DNA of 64,000 nucleotides from Clostridiaceae bacterium (GTDB taxonomy: Bacteria; Bacillota; Clostridia; DSM-8532): the NCBI GenBank assembly GCA_012719545.1, contig JAAYAD010000069.1, forward strand, positions 27,114 to 91,113, written 5' to 3'. The translations under genes and the position numbers were made by a program. Positions 33,541-42,058 of the stretch are shown in pieces (the stretch's first letter is position 1; every line of letters starts with the position of its first letter). The notes beneath the pieces are model-generated. The model did not search any database. It saw nothing but the letters and a program-made list of their open reading frames with translations, and was not told the origin of the DNA.

Positions 33541-33557
33541 GACAGTTAAGACAGTTA
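33541..33557. repeat. Tandem GACAGTTA repeat upstream of the sigma factor gene
   Basis: GACAGTTA-A-GACAGTTA lies about 175 bases upstream of the sigma gene (ACTGTC repeats on its strand). It could be a promoter element read by the sigma factor itself. Otherwise the stretch 33370-33629 is AT-rich with no visible gene. Confidence 0.35.
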
Positions 33558-33629
33558 GTATGAAACGAAGAGTATTGCAAGGGAAATGATTAAAACCATT
33601 CGCTGAACCACTGAACTTATGTAGAAATT

Positions 33630-33664
33630 ACAAAACAAAAACGGGTCACAATTCTGTGACCCGT
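33630..33664 (-). terminator. Terminator of the tRNA-Pro gene
   Basis: Perfect 10-bp stem ACGGGTCACA/TGTGACCCGT with a four-base loop, followed on the minus strand by TTTTTGTTTTG, eight bases after the tRNA 3' end. Confidence 0.92.
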
Positions 33665-33671
33665 TATAATT

Positions 33672-33747
33672 TGGTCGGAGTGACTGGATTTGAACCAGCG
33701 GCCTCTTGGTCCCGAACCAAGCGCTCTACCATCTGAGCCACACCCCG
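33672..33747 (-). tRNA. tRNA-Pro, anticodon CGG
   Basis: 76 bases including an encoded CCA. Acceptor stem CGGGGTG/CACTCCG (one G-T pair), D arm GCTC/GAGC, anticodon stem CTTGG/CCAAG with loop TTCGGGA giving anticodon CGG, T arm GCTGG-TTCAAAT-CCAGT. It reads the CCG codon, useful but not essential where a UGG tRNA also exists. Confidence 0.96.
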
Positions 33748-33870
33748 ACAGCGCTTTTTTATTTTAGCACACAAAATACTGTTATGCAATAATAAACCTC
33801 TCTGTAACACAGCATGGAAAAAGGATTAGAAAAAGAGCTATTAAATGTTATAGCTCTTTTTCGCCGTATC

Positions 33871-34302
33871 TTACTGTATTTCAATTCTGCGTCCGTTGCT
33901 TTTACCGGGTTGTTTTTTGGGCACTGTAATTGTCAATATGCCGTCCTTGTATTCACCTTTTGCTTTGTCTGCGGCAACTTCAACGGGCAAAGGGATTGTC
34001 CTTGCAAAGCTGCCATAGAACCTTTCTGCCCTGTAAATATTGTCGTCCTTGTATTCTTCGTCTCGTCTTGTCTGGCCTGAAATCTTAATTGAATACTCGT
34101 CCACAATAACATTCAGGTCCTCTTTGGCAACTCCGGGTAATTCGGCCTTAAGGACAACATCCTTTTCAGTCTGATAGACATCTATTCTTGGGGATGTTGA
34201 GCGTACTAACCCCATTCCAAAAGGCCAATTCTCAAAAAAGCTGTTAACTTCCCTGGAGAAGTTATCCATTTCCCTGAATGGATTCCAAGGTATAAGGCTC
34301 AT
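33871..34302 (-). CDS. Small heat shock protein, Hsp20/alpha-crystallin
   Basis: 143-residue ATP-independent holdase that binds unfolding proteins. The alpha-crystallin domain runs from about residue 40 (PRIDVYQTEKDVVLKAELPGV) to ADKAKGEYKDGILTITVPK, with the family motif GVL replaced by GIL. The end KQPGKSNGRRIEIQ is typical. The N-terminus SLIPWNPFREMDNF is a common Hsp20 start. GGGAGGG precedes the ATG. I saw no CIRCE element upstream, so HrcA control is not indicated. Confidence 0.94.
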   Translation of the reverse strand: MSLIPWNPFREMDNFSREVNSFFENWPFGMGLVRSTSPRIDVYQTEKDVVLKAELPGVAKEDLNVIVDEYSIKISGQTRRDEEYKDDNIYRAERFYGSFARTIPLPVEVAADKAKGEYKDGILTITVPKKQPGKSNGRRIEIQ

Positions 34303-34402
34303 AAAACATCCCTCCCATTGTTTTTGTATTTAGTATTATCCATTACACAAAAATAAATTATTTTCATAAGTATATTATGTAGAATCTTTAGTGCTTAATC
34401 GG

Positions 34403-34732
34403 TCACTTTTTGACTGATGAGTTTATGACCCCATCATCCAGAAAATCTTTGGCAGTATCGTACAGAGTCTGAATCATCTTTGCTATATCCTCTTCTTTTA
34501 CAAAGGGCTTTATAAGGGCAGGCAAATTCCTGTATACAAGATTTACAACAAAATTGAACTTTATTTTGCCGTCCTTATCTCCAAAGGTACGCTCTGCCAA
34601 AAGCATCATTGCATAGGCGAATTCCCTGATACTTGTCCATTGTTTGGTTACACTTAAATAGACAGTATAAGAAAGAATACCTATTACAACTAAAATAGAG
34701 AGCCAATTCTCAGTTATGAAATCCAAAAACAC
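34403..34732 (-). CDS. Small membrane protein, LL-H-type holin-like
   Basis: 109 residues: one N-terminal membrane helix (ITENWLSILVVIGILSYTVYLSV) and a helical cytoplasmic part (IREFAYAMMLLAERTFG...KIKFNFVVNLVYRNLPALIKPFV). This layout resembles the phage LL-H holin family often found in clostridial chromosomes. The GTG start follows GAGGG. No lysin or phage gene is nearby, so if it is a holin relative it is an orphan. The assignment is tentative. Confidence 0.5.
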   Translation of the reverse strand: MFLDFITENWLSILVVIGILSYTVYLSVTKQWTSIREFAYAMMLLAERTFGDKDGKIKFNFVVNLVYRNLPALIKPFVKEEDIAKMIQTLYDTAKDFLDDGVINSSVKK

Positions 34733-34826
34733 CTACATCCCTCTGTTATTAGTTCTCCTGAAATTACCATATGCATGACCATAAAAAAACTATACTATCA
34801 GAGGGAAAGATAATGGATAAGCTGTA

Positions 34827-35114
34827 TCAGTATGGGATTATTTCTGTCTGAATATCCGTAATCTCCACATTGCCCTGAACTTCAACGAAATTGGCCACGG
34901 AATTAAGCATACTGTCGGAGTGGCCTGCTTCATTGGAAATGCAAACCATGCTTAGCTGGCAGTAGTTCCAGGAATCCAGCTTTCCTGTTTCGGCGACAGC
35001 AACATTGAATTTATTTTTAATTCTTTCAATAAGGCTTTTTATAATCCGTCTCTTATCCTTAAGGGACTGAGGCTCCCCCAGAAAAAGCTCCATTTGTAAT
35101 ACTCCGATATACAT
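34827..35114 (-). CDS. DUF503 family protein (YlxP-like)
   Basis: 95 residues beginning MYIGVLQMELFLGEPQSLKDKR, the conserved opening of the DUF503/YlxP family, followed by the ferredoxin-like segment IIKSLIERIKNKFNVAVAETG. Relatives next to infB/rbfA are linked to ribosome maturation, but this copy is elsewhere. ATG 35114 is chosen on family alignment with GGAG upstream; the frame starts earlier at 35132. Divergent from the pseudouridine synthase gene. Confidence 0.88.
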   Translation of the reverse strand: MYIGVLQMELFLGEPQSLKDKRRIIKSLIERIKNKFNVAVAETGKLDSWNYCQLSMVCISNEAGHSDSMLNSVANFVEVQGNVEITDIQTEIIPY

Positions 35115-35250
35115 TGCTTCACTCTCCGGCATATTGCATTCTTTATTCGTCAGGTATAATATTTTACAGTATTCATTTTATAATAATAATTAATAAAAGC
35201 TTGGGGAATACATTTTGCTGATTAAGGCTGTACCTGGCAGGAGGAAAATA

Positions 35251-36159
35251 ATGCGAATCGACTTTCTGGTAACTGAGGAGTATGACAAAAGAAAAGTCTA
35301 CAATATTCTTAAAGGACCATTGGCACTTTCGGAAAACCTTATAAGGCGGCTTAAAACCACTCAAGGAATATTACTTAACGGAAATCCCGCAAGAACCATT
35401 GACCCTGTAAGTCTGGGAGACACAGTGAGCATCAACCTTGAATTTAATGAAGAAGTACATTTTGATGCCGAGGATATTCCTCTCTCCATCATATATGAAG
35501 ACGACAGCTTTCTGGCCGTTGACAAAGGCCCCTATATGCCCGTGCACCCTTCTTTCGGACATAATACAGGAACACTTGCCCAGGCCGTTTTATGGCATTT
35601 TAACAAGCAGGGGCTCAATATTAAGGTACGGCCCATAAACAGGCTTGACAGGGATACCTCAGGCATAACCCTCTTTGCCAAAAATCCATATGTCCAGGAT
35701 CAGCTGACCCGTCAGATGAAGGAAGACAAGGTATTCAAGGCATATCTTGGTATCGTCCACGGTACTTTTGAGCCTTTAAAGGGAACCATCCGCCTGCCCA
35801 TTGCCCGGAAAGAAGGAAGCATTCTTGAAAGAACCATAGACCCGTCAGGTCTTGACAGTATTACAGACTATGAGACCCTTGATGTTTATGGTGACTTAAG
35901 CCTGGTCAAGTTTATCCTGAAAACAGGAAGGACCCATCAAATCAGGGTCCATTCAAAGGCTATGGGTCATCCTCTCATAGGTGACTGGATCTATTCAGAT
36001 ATTCCAACAAGTCTTATAGACAGACAGGCTCTCCATTGTCACCAGCTTTTCTTTGATCATCCCGTTTCAGGGAAAAGGATTGAATTAACCTCGCCCCTGC
36101 CTGATGACATGAAAAAGGTCCTGGAACATGCCGAGAATACCAAATTTAAAACTAAATAA
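35251..36159 (+). CDS. RluA-family pseudouridine synthase
   Basis: Converts specific uridines of rRNA or tRNA to pseudouridine. 302 residues: an N-terminal S4-like segment (LSENLIRRLKTTQGILLNG), the catalytic block RPINRLDRDTSGITLFAK with the nucleophilic Asp in RLDRDT, then VFKAYLGIVHG, and KTGRTHQIRVHSKAMGHPLIGD. ATG 35251 follows AGGAGG with suitable spacing; an in-frame TTG at 35215 is further from any ribosome-binding site. The exact target RNA cannot be told, since RluA/RluC/RluD and YlyB relatives look alike. Confidence 0.92.
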   Translation: MRIDFLVTEEYDKRKVYNILKGPLALSENLIRRLKTTQGILLNGNPARTIDPVSLGDTVSINLEFNEEVHFDAEDIPLSIIYEDDSFLAVDKGPYMPVHPSFGHNTGTLAQAVLWHFNKQGLNIKVRPINRLDRDTSGITLFAKNPYVQDQLTRQMKEDKVFKAYLGIVHGTFEPLKGTIRLPIARKEGSILERTIDPSGLDSITDYETLDVYGDLSLVKFILKTGRTHQIRVHSKAMGHPLIGDWIYSDIPTSLIDRQALHCHQLFFDHPVSGKRIELTSPLPDDMKKVLEHAENTKFKTK

Positions 36160-36160
36160 T

Positions 36161-36838
36161 TTATTTCGTTGTTAATCCGTAGGTCTTGTTTACATCCACG
36201 ATAAACAATATACCCTGACCGGGCTCATCCAGCTTCATGGTTTCCCTTATGGACGCAGCTATTTTCTCAGTAAGACTGGTATCAGAAAGGATCAGAACTA
36301 TTTCCTTTTCTGGCTCAATCTCCATTGAAAACAGCTTCTGATGCTCGTGAACTCCCGAGCCCCTTGCATTTATAATAGTCCCACCTTTGGCTCCGGCCGC
36401 TTTTGCAGCATCCATAACCGTCTCTGCATTGCCTTTGTCAACAACTGTAAATATAGCATTATACATTGTTTCTTCTCCACCTTCACGTTGACTTTCTTTA
36501 TCCTTCATGCAATTGCAATGTCTTGACCCAATCAATCCGGAAATAGGTACTGTAAATGCTATGCCATGATTTGGCTTTTCAAAATTAAACTTTTCATCCA
36601 AAGCTTCAAGGGCTTTATGTGCAGAATCTTTTTCAGCAATAAGCAAAACAATCTCTTTTCTTATGTCGGTTATATCAAGAAACTCCAGAAAATTATTCTT
36701 AACAGTTCCCTTGCCTATAAAGCAGGTGCCACCCGATATACCGTTATTTCTTGCTACTTTAATCACTTTGCTCCCCAAACCGAAATTAACAATAACACAA
36801 ACCAGCTCCAGACGACTTTGATCAGAACTGTTCAGCAT
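36161..36838 (-). CDS. Tandem PII-like signalling protein
   Basis: 225 residues made of two PII/GlnB-like halves: residues 8-108 (LVCVIVNFGLGSKVIKVARNNGISGGTCFIGKGT ... FNFEKPNHGIAFTVPI) and 125-221 (YNAIFTVVDKGNAETVMDAAKAAGAKGGTIINARGSG ... GQGILFIVDV). The usual uridylylation tyrosine loop is absent, so classical nitrogen control is unlikely. It begins five bases after the DUF1538 membrane protein gene, with GGAGG upstream. PII-like proteins commonly regulate the membrane transporter beside them; what ligand it binds is unknown. Confidence 0.85.
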   Translation of the reverse strand: MLNSSDQSRLELVCVIVNFGLGSKVIKVARNNGISGGTCFIGKGTVKNNFLEFLDITDIRKEIVLLIAEKDSAHKALEALDEKFNFEKPNHGIAFTVPISGLIGSRHCNCMKDKESQREGGEETMYNAIFTVVDKGNAETVMDAAKAAGAKGGTIINARGSGVHEHQKLFSMEIEPEKEIVLILSDTSLTEKIAASIRETMKLDEPGQGILFIVDVNKTYGLTTK

Positions 36839-36843
36839 GGAGC

Positions 36844-38319
36844 TTATACCTCCTTTTGGGATTTAATCTTAAAAACAAATCCTAATACTTGTAATGCAAT
36901 TAATGGCGTTAATGCTACCATTGAAATTACTCCAAAACCGTCAATCAAAACATCTGCGTGAGGAGTAAATTCAGCTACACCCTGGGCAAATGCAAGCACA
37001 AAAGTTGCCGTCATCGGCCCTGATGCAACACCGCCTGAGTCAAAGGCGATACCTACAAACAATTTGGGAGCAAACTGGGCCATTGCCACCGCAATTATGT
37101 ATCCCGGCAGAAGATAATGCCACAGGTTAATTTCAGGCACAAGAATCCTTACCATTGACAAGGCAACTGCCACTGCTACACCTATGGACAGTGCAAAAAG
37201 CACCAGGCTCCTTTTTATATACCCACTTGTAACATCTTCTATCTGATTTGTCAATACGTGAACTGCAGGCTCGGCAAGGATGACCACTAATCCCAGTACA
37301 AAGCCTACAAGTACTACAAGCCATGGTCTTCCCAATGATGCAACTTCATAACCTACAACAGTGCCCACTTCCATGAATCCGGCACCTACCCCTGACATAA
37401 AAAGGGTAAGTCCTATAAAAGTATAAAGAAGACCCTTTACAATCTTTGCAACTGCTTTTTTTTGCAGCTTAAATGATACTATCTGGAAAAATACGAATGA
37501 TACCAATATGGGCAACAGAGCAAGAAAAATCTCCCCTGCAACATGCGGAATTTTATGTATAAAAGGCGCAAAAACTGATGTTGACGAAGAAGAATCTGTT
37601 TCAAGGCTTCCGGTTATTTTATCAGAATTAGTAAGTACACTCATCATCATAACCGAAATTATTGCTCCGGCAGAGGCTATGGCAACAAGGCCAAAGCTGT
37701 CTTTCTCCGAATCCTTACCATGCCTGTTTAAGGCTGATACACCCAATGCCATTGCCAGCATGAACGGAACAGTAAGAGCCCCGGTTGTAGCGCCTGAAGC
37801 GTCAAATGCTATTGCCAAAAATTCCGGAGAGGTAAACAATCCAAGTCCCAGTATTATAAAGTATATTACTGTCAACATTTTATACAGGGGTATGTTGAAC
37901 AGAATTCTCAACAGACCCAATGCTATCATTACACCAATTCCTATAGAAACAATTACAACAATGCTTACCCTGGAAATAATTCCCGAAGTAACACTCTCAA
38001 CCTGACTTGCAAGTATATGAAGGTCAGGCTCAGCTACCGAAATGATAAACCCCAGCAATAAGGCTCCTACTGCCACTACCCACAATTTATTGCTTTTTGC
38101 CAGGGATTTTCCCATTAATGAACCAATGGGAGTTATTCCTATTTCAACACCGAAAAGGAATATGGTTAGGCCAATGATAATAAAAACGGCACCAATAATG
38201 AATCTTAAAAGCAAATGTCCTTCAACAGGAGCAATGGTGAAATTAAGAATCAAAACAATTAATGTCACTGGCAATACCGCCGATAAAGCCTCTTTCAGCT
38301 TTTCATAAAGTACGCTCAA
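36844..38319 (-). CDS. DUF1538 membrane protein, internally duplicated
   Basis: About 491 residues with some twelve membrane helices in two homologous halves. The repeats align well: GISPIGSLMG/EPDLHILASQVESVTSG/AIAFDASGATTGALTVPFMLAMALGVSA in the first, and EPAVHVLTNQIEDVTSG/GIAFDSGGVASGPMTATFVLAFAQGVAE in the second. This is the hallmark of DUF1538, a likely transporter family of unknown substrate. The TTG at 38319 has AGGGG seven bases upstream; the GTG at 38328 overlaps it. It is co-transcribed with the PII-like gene. Confidence 0.85.
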   Translation of the reverse strand: MSVLYEKLKEALSAVLPVTLIVLILNFTIAPVEGHLLLRFIIGAVFIIIGLTIFLFGVEIGITPIGSLMGKSLAKSNKLWVVAVGALLLGFIISVAEPDLHILASQVESVTSGIISRVSIVVIVSIGIGVMIALGLLRILFNIPLYKMLTVIYFIILGLGLFTSPEFLAIAFDASGATTGALTVPFMLAMALGVSALNRHGKDSEKDSFGLVAIASAGAIISVMMMSVLTNSDKITGSLETDSSSSTSVFAPFIHKIPHVAGEIFLALLPILVSFVFFQIVSFKLQKKAVAKIVKGLLYTFIGLTLFMSGVGAGFMEVGTVVGYEVASLGRPWLVVLVGFVLGLVVILAEPAVHVLTNQIEDVTSGYIKRSLVLFALSIGVAVAVALSMVRILVPEINLWHYLLPGYIIAVAMAQFAPKLFVGIAFDSGGVASGPMTATFVLAFAQGVAEFTPHADVLIDGFGVISMVALTPLIALQVLGFVFKIKSQKEV

Positions 38320-38600
38320 ATACGTCACCCCTTTTTATCTATCTTTTTTTGCTCGGAGTTCTACTTCCTTGCTAAAAACCAATCCCCCCATTTCCAGAAA
38401 TAATCGCAATAAGATAAGGCATAGTTAATCTTTTTAATTAAAACAACAACGGCTTTAATTATAGATATAGCCTGCTGCAAAAAGAAAGAATGCAAAATAG
38501 TGGCAAACTGCTAAGAATAACGGCACATCATTGAAACCGATATGAGTAAGCTATGCAAAAAAATAGTGAATTCTTATTATAAAGCTTTACTCACAATTAA

Positions 38601-38620
38601 CAGTATAACATCTTATACTG
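38601..38620. promoter_or_regulatory. Perfect dyad near a possible promoter of the DUF1538 operon
   Basis: CAGTATAA-CATC-TTATACTG is a perfect 8-bp inverted repeat about 280 bases upstream of the operon. On the minus strand a TATAAT lies at 38577-38582, placing the dyad over the -35 region. I see no gene in the remaining 500-base gap 38320-38831. Confidence 0.4.
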
Positions 38621-38734
38621 CAAATCATCAAGAAAATAAGCTTATTTCTGATTTTGGAAGCTATAATATGGATGTCTTTCTTAGAGCACACTTATGCATT
38701 TCATAATAATATATTTTATTTCTGCTTTTTAGAG

Positions 38735-38781
38735 CATAAAAAAGCGGCTTCCGACTAAAATTTGTTGAACGGAAGCCGCTT
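38735..38781 (-). terminator. Terminator of the mannitol PTS cluster
   Basis: 12-bp perfect stem AAGCGGCTTCCG/CGGAAGCCGCTT with a 16-base loop, followed on the minus strand by TTTTTTATG. It lies 50 bases past mtlA. Confidence 0.92.
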
Positions 38782-38831
38782 CTTTTATATTATTTCCCTT
38801 TCCCTAATTCTGATATCAATCAAATCAAATA

Positions 38832-40226
38832 TTATTTTGACAGTCTTTCTACCAGTTCATCGTACCTGGGGCTCTCAATGAAGTTTTCAATTGCAACAAT
38901 CTCTGCGTTAGGAACAACGGACTGTGCCCTTGCAGCAAGGCTATGATGAGTAACAACAATGTCTGCATCTTTCGGAATTTCCTCAATAGCAGTGTTTATT
39001 ACAGTAACATCAAGACCTGCTTTCTTAAACTTGTTTCTCAGAATGGATGCGCCCATAGCGCTTGATCCCATACCTGCATCGCATGCGAATACAACCTTGT
39101 TTACAGATACTTTTTTAAGAGGGGCTGTTCCCTTGAGCTCTTTAACGGTAGACTTAGCCTTTTCAAGATCGTCGGTTGAAAGGTTGGCAGATCTCTTAAC
39201 GAATATAGATGCTACAAGGAATGAAACAGCTGTTGATACAAGGACGCCAAGAATTACAGGAATAAATGATCCCTTAGGTGTCATGGTTAAAAGAGCAATA
39301 ATGCTTCCAGGTGAAGGTGTAGCAACAAGACCTGCGCCAAGAATGCTGAATGTTAACACACCGCTGGCACCGCCTGCTATAACAGCAAGGAGCAATGCGG
39401 GGTTCATAAGTACATAGGGGAAGTAAATTTCATGAATACCACCAAGGAAGTGAACAATTATAGCACCAGGAGCGGATTCTTTAACAGTACCTTTGCTAAA
39501 CAGCCAGTACGCAAGAAGTACGCCCAAGCCAGGACCGGGGTTGGTTTCAATAAGGAAGAATATGGATTTTCCAAGCTGCTCTGCCTGCTGCAGACCAATG
39601 GGGCCTAATACACCGTGGTTGATTGCGTTGTTAAGGAACAATATTTTACCGGGTTCAACAAACAATGAAGCTAAAGGCAGAACACCAGCATTAACAATTG
39701 CCTCAACACCTGCTTTTAAGATATTGTTAAGGCCAGCTACAAGGGGACCTATTGCCAAATAGCCCAGTATGGTAAGTAAACCACCAATAATACCTGCGGA
39801 GAAGTTATTAACGAGCATTTCAAATCCTGCTCTTACCTTGCCTTCGATGGCCTCGTCAAACTTCTTGATGACAAATCCTCCCAAGGGGCCCATTATCATG
39901 GCTCCAAGGAACATAGGAACATCAGTACCTACAATTACACCTATTGTTGCAAGAGTACCTACAACAGCACCTCTGGTTCCGCCAACAGCTTTACCTCCGG
40001 TGTAACCAAGAAGAAGCGGCAAAAGATAAGTTATCATAGGTCCAACAAGAGTAGCAAGCTTCTCATTGGGAACCCATCCTGTAGGAATAAAGAATGCAGT
40101 AATTAATCCCCATGCTATAAAAGCACCCAGGTTCGGCATAACCATACCGCTTAAGAATCTGCCGAACTTCTGAATCTTTTCCCTAGCTCCCAATTGCGGC
40201 GCTGCGTTTGAACTTACATGACTCAT
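38832..40226 (-). CDS. mtlA: Mannitol-specific PTS enzyme IICB
   Basis: Membrane transporter that imports mannitol and phosphorylates it. 464 residues: IIC domain of about 340 residues (FGRFLSGMVMPNLGAFIAWGLITAFFIPTGW; GIHEIYFPYVLMNP with the conserved GI.E motif) and a C-terminal IIB domain with the phospho-cysteine in VVFACDAGMGSSAMGAS. The A domain is a separate gene, mtlF. It is the last gene of the cluster and ends in a strong terminator. Confidence 0.96.
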   Translation of the reverse strand: MSHVSSNAAPQLGAREKIQKFGRFLSGMVMPNLGAFIAWGLITAFFIPTGWVPNEKLATLVGPMITYLLPLLLGYTGGKAVGGTRGAVVGTLATIGVIVGTDVPMFLGAMIMGPLGGFVIKKFDEAIEGKVRAGFEMLVNNFSAGIIGGLLTILGYLAIGPLVAGLNNILKAGVEAIVNAGVLPLASLFVEPGKILFLNNAINHGVLGPIGLQQAEQLGKSIFFLIETNPGPGLGVLLAYWLFSKGTVKESAPGAIIVHFLGGIHEIYFPYVLMNPALLLAVIAGGASGVLTFSILGAGLVATPSPGSIIALLTMTPKGSFIPVILGVLVSTAVSFLVASIFVKRSANLSTDDLEKAKSTVKELKGTAPLKKVSVNKVVFACDAGMGSSAMGASILRNKFKKAGLDVTVINTAIEEIPKDADIVVTHHSLAARAQSVVPNAEIVAIENFIESPRYDELVERLSK

Positions 40227-40301
40227 TATGAATCCTCCCTTTCAATGAGTTTGAATTTATTATCTTAAACAGTCTCCGGTATGGGACCGTGTTAAGACCT
40301 A

Positions 40302-41543
40302 TTATTTACCGATTGCAACGCTCTGACTCAGTTCTACTGCCAAAATGCTCATTTCTTTAGCCGTATTGTTCATTGACAAAGCAGCGTTTTTCTGTTCGTG
40401 GATATTGGCATTTATCTCCTGAGTAGATGCGGCTATCTGTTCGGTTGCAGATGAAATGTTGAATATTGCGTTTACCGTCTGGTTCTTGTTTTCCTCCATG
40501 GACTCCATATAAGCTTCCATCTCTCTGATACTGTCAAGAACCTCTTCAACACTTCCGGCAAAAGTGTTAAAGGTATTTTTAACTGTATTTACAACCTCAT
40601 CCTGCTCGGTGATGAACTTTCTTATTGTGCCTACGGTGTTAACTGCATTTGTGAATTGACTTTCAATGTCCTTCATTACTCTGTAGATTTCGTCGGACGC
40701 GTCTCGGCTTGAATTTGCAAGCTTTCCCACCTCATCTGCCACAACCGCAAAGCCTCTTCCTGCTTCTCCTGCCCGGGCAGCTTCAATGGTGGCATTTAAG
40801 GATAACAATCTTGTCTGTTCGGCAATTGCTTTTATAAGGTTTGTAAAATTCCAGATATTTTTAAGTTCATCTCCGAAATTATTTATTATTTTTATGACTT
40901 CATTCAGCTCATTCTTGTTCTTCAGGCTGTTTTCCTCAAGAATGCCTATTGCCTTCTGGCCGTTTTCATTGGCTGACTTGATGTGTTTGATTTTGCTGTT
41001 TGTTTCTTGGAATCTCTCATGAACCGAATTGATGTTGTTGGATAAGTCCTCCATCATTTTGGCGCACATATCATTATCGTTTACAAGAGATGTTATGCCA
41101 CTTGAGATTTCATCTATGGCCTTTGCCATAAATTCCAGTGATTTGCTTGTCTCCTCTGATTCGAAAGCAACTGCTGCAGAGGTGTCAACCAGTTGCATGG
41201 AAATCATGTTCACTGCCGTTATTTTGGCCTTAAAGCCCTTTATTTTGCTATTTAGCTCTGAAACATGGTTTTCAAGCTCCTTGCATAAGTGGGCCAGATC
41301 TTTTCCGGTATTGTCTTTTCCGCCCAAAATGCCTTCCAGAACCTTTTCCGCATTGCGGATACTTCTCTGATTCATAAAAACCATTGCGATGCATATGGCC
41401 AGACTTATTACCGCAAATGCAATTACCGGATTTAAGCCTGAAGCATAAAGAAGGTAAAATACCAATGTTCCGCAAGCAACCTGAATCACCAGAAATAAAT
41501 GCTTCTTTCTGAAAAATGAGCGCAGAAAAGTAAACATAAACAT
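40302..41543 (-). CDS. Methyl-accepting chemotaxis protein without a ligand domain
   Basis: 413 residues: two closely spaced N-terminal helices (about 14-35 and 37-56) with almost no extracellular loop, then a long coiled-coil signalling domain. The hairpin tip [40 protein letters not shown] is the near-invariant CheA/CheW contact. It is encoded between ptsH and mtlA on the same strand. With no outer sensor it must read membrane or cytoplasmic state; reading PTS phosphorylation is a reasonable inference from position. A 248-base gap before it, with a possible promoter near its 5' end, suggests partly separate expression. Confidence 0.88.
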   Translation of the reverse strand: MFMFTFLRSFFRKKHLFLVIQVACGTLVFYLLYASGLNPVIAFAVISLAICIAMVFMNQRSIRNAEKVLEGILGGKDNTGKDLAHLCKELENHVSELNSKIKGFKAKITAVNMISMQLVDTSAAVAFESEETSKSLEFMAKAIDEISSGITSLVNDNDMCAKMMEDLSNNINSVHERFQETNSKIKHIKSANENGQKAIGILEENSLKNKNELNEVIKIINNFGDELKNIWNFTNLIKAIAEQTRLLSLNATIEAARAGEAGRGFAVVADEVGKLANSSRDASDEIYRVMKDIESQFTNAVNTVGTIRKFITEQDEVVNTVKNTFNTFAGSVEEVLDSIREMEAYMESMEENKNQTVNAIFNISSATEQIAASTQEINANIHEQKNAALSMNNTAKEMSILAVELSQSVAIGK

Positions 41544-41791
41544 GTCTTCCTAGCCCCCCTTATATCAAAAAAACGTAATAGTATCATAAAGCTACTTGTT
41601 TGTGGCAATTTCTCTGTCCTTTGATATGTAACAGACAGTGGTCAAGAAGCTTACCGCATGATCCAGGCAATATGGTATTGACTTGATTTGAAGCTTGCTT
41701 TTTGAGGGTTAATTTAAGCTGCTATTAAAGATTTAATGAAGAGTGTATTGATAAGTACGTAAAATAGTGCGTTTTGGCCAGCAGGCTTATC

Positions 41792-42058
41792 TCAGAGGGA
41801 TTGGATTTCTTCCTCAAAGAATTTATTAAGCCTTTCCATAGCCTCTGCTTCGTCTTCGCCTGATATTATCACATCAAAGCTCTCACCGGTTTTTATTCCC
41901 AGTGTCATTACTCCAATGATGCTCTTTAATGAAATCTCCTTATTTTTATATCTGATGGATATTTCAGATTTAAACTTCTCAGCTTCGCTGATAAGTATTG
42001 ACGCAGGTCTTGCATGAAGCCCAATGGGGCATTTGAGAACAAAAGTCTTAGTAAGCAT
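41792..42058 (-). CDS. ptsH: Phosphocarrier protein HPr
   Basis: 88-residue carrier passing phosphate from enzyme I to sugar-specific enzymes IIA. Active His in GLHARPAS (residue 15) and the regulatory Ser of the Gram-positive type in SLKSIIGVMTLG (about residue 46) are both present, so it can serve catabolite control through HPr kinase. ATG 42058 has AAGGAGG seven bases upstream and lies 11 bases inside the end of ptsI. Confidence 0.95.
   Translation of the reverse strand: MLTKTFVLKCPIGLHARPASILISEAEKFKSEISIRYKNKEISLKSIIGVMTLGIKTGESFDVIISGEDEAEAMERLNKFFEEEIQSL

Noticed and set aside
34303..34402. Possible CIRCE element before Hsp20
   Set aside because: No TTAGCACTC-N9-GAGTGCTAA or similar repeat is present.
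37508..38005. 165-residue plus-strand open frame
   Set aside because: Antisense to the DUF1538 gene, with no start context and no recognisable motif.
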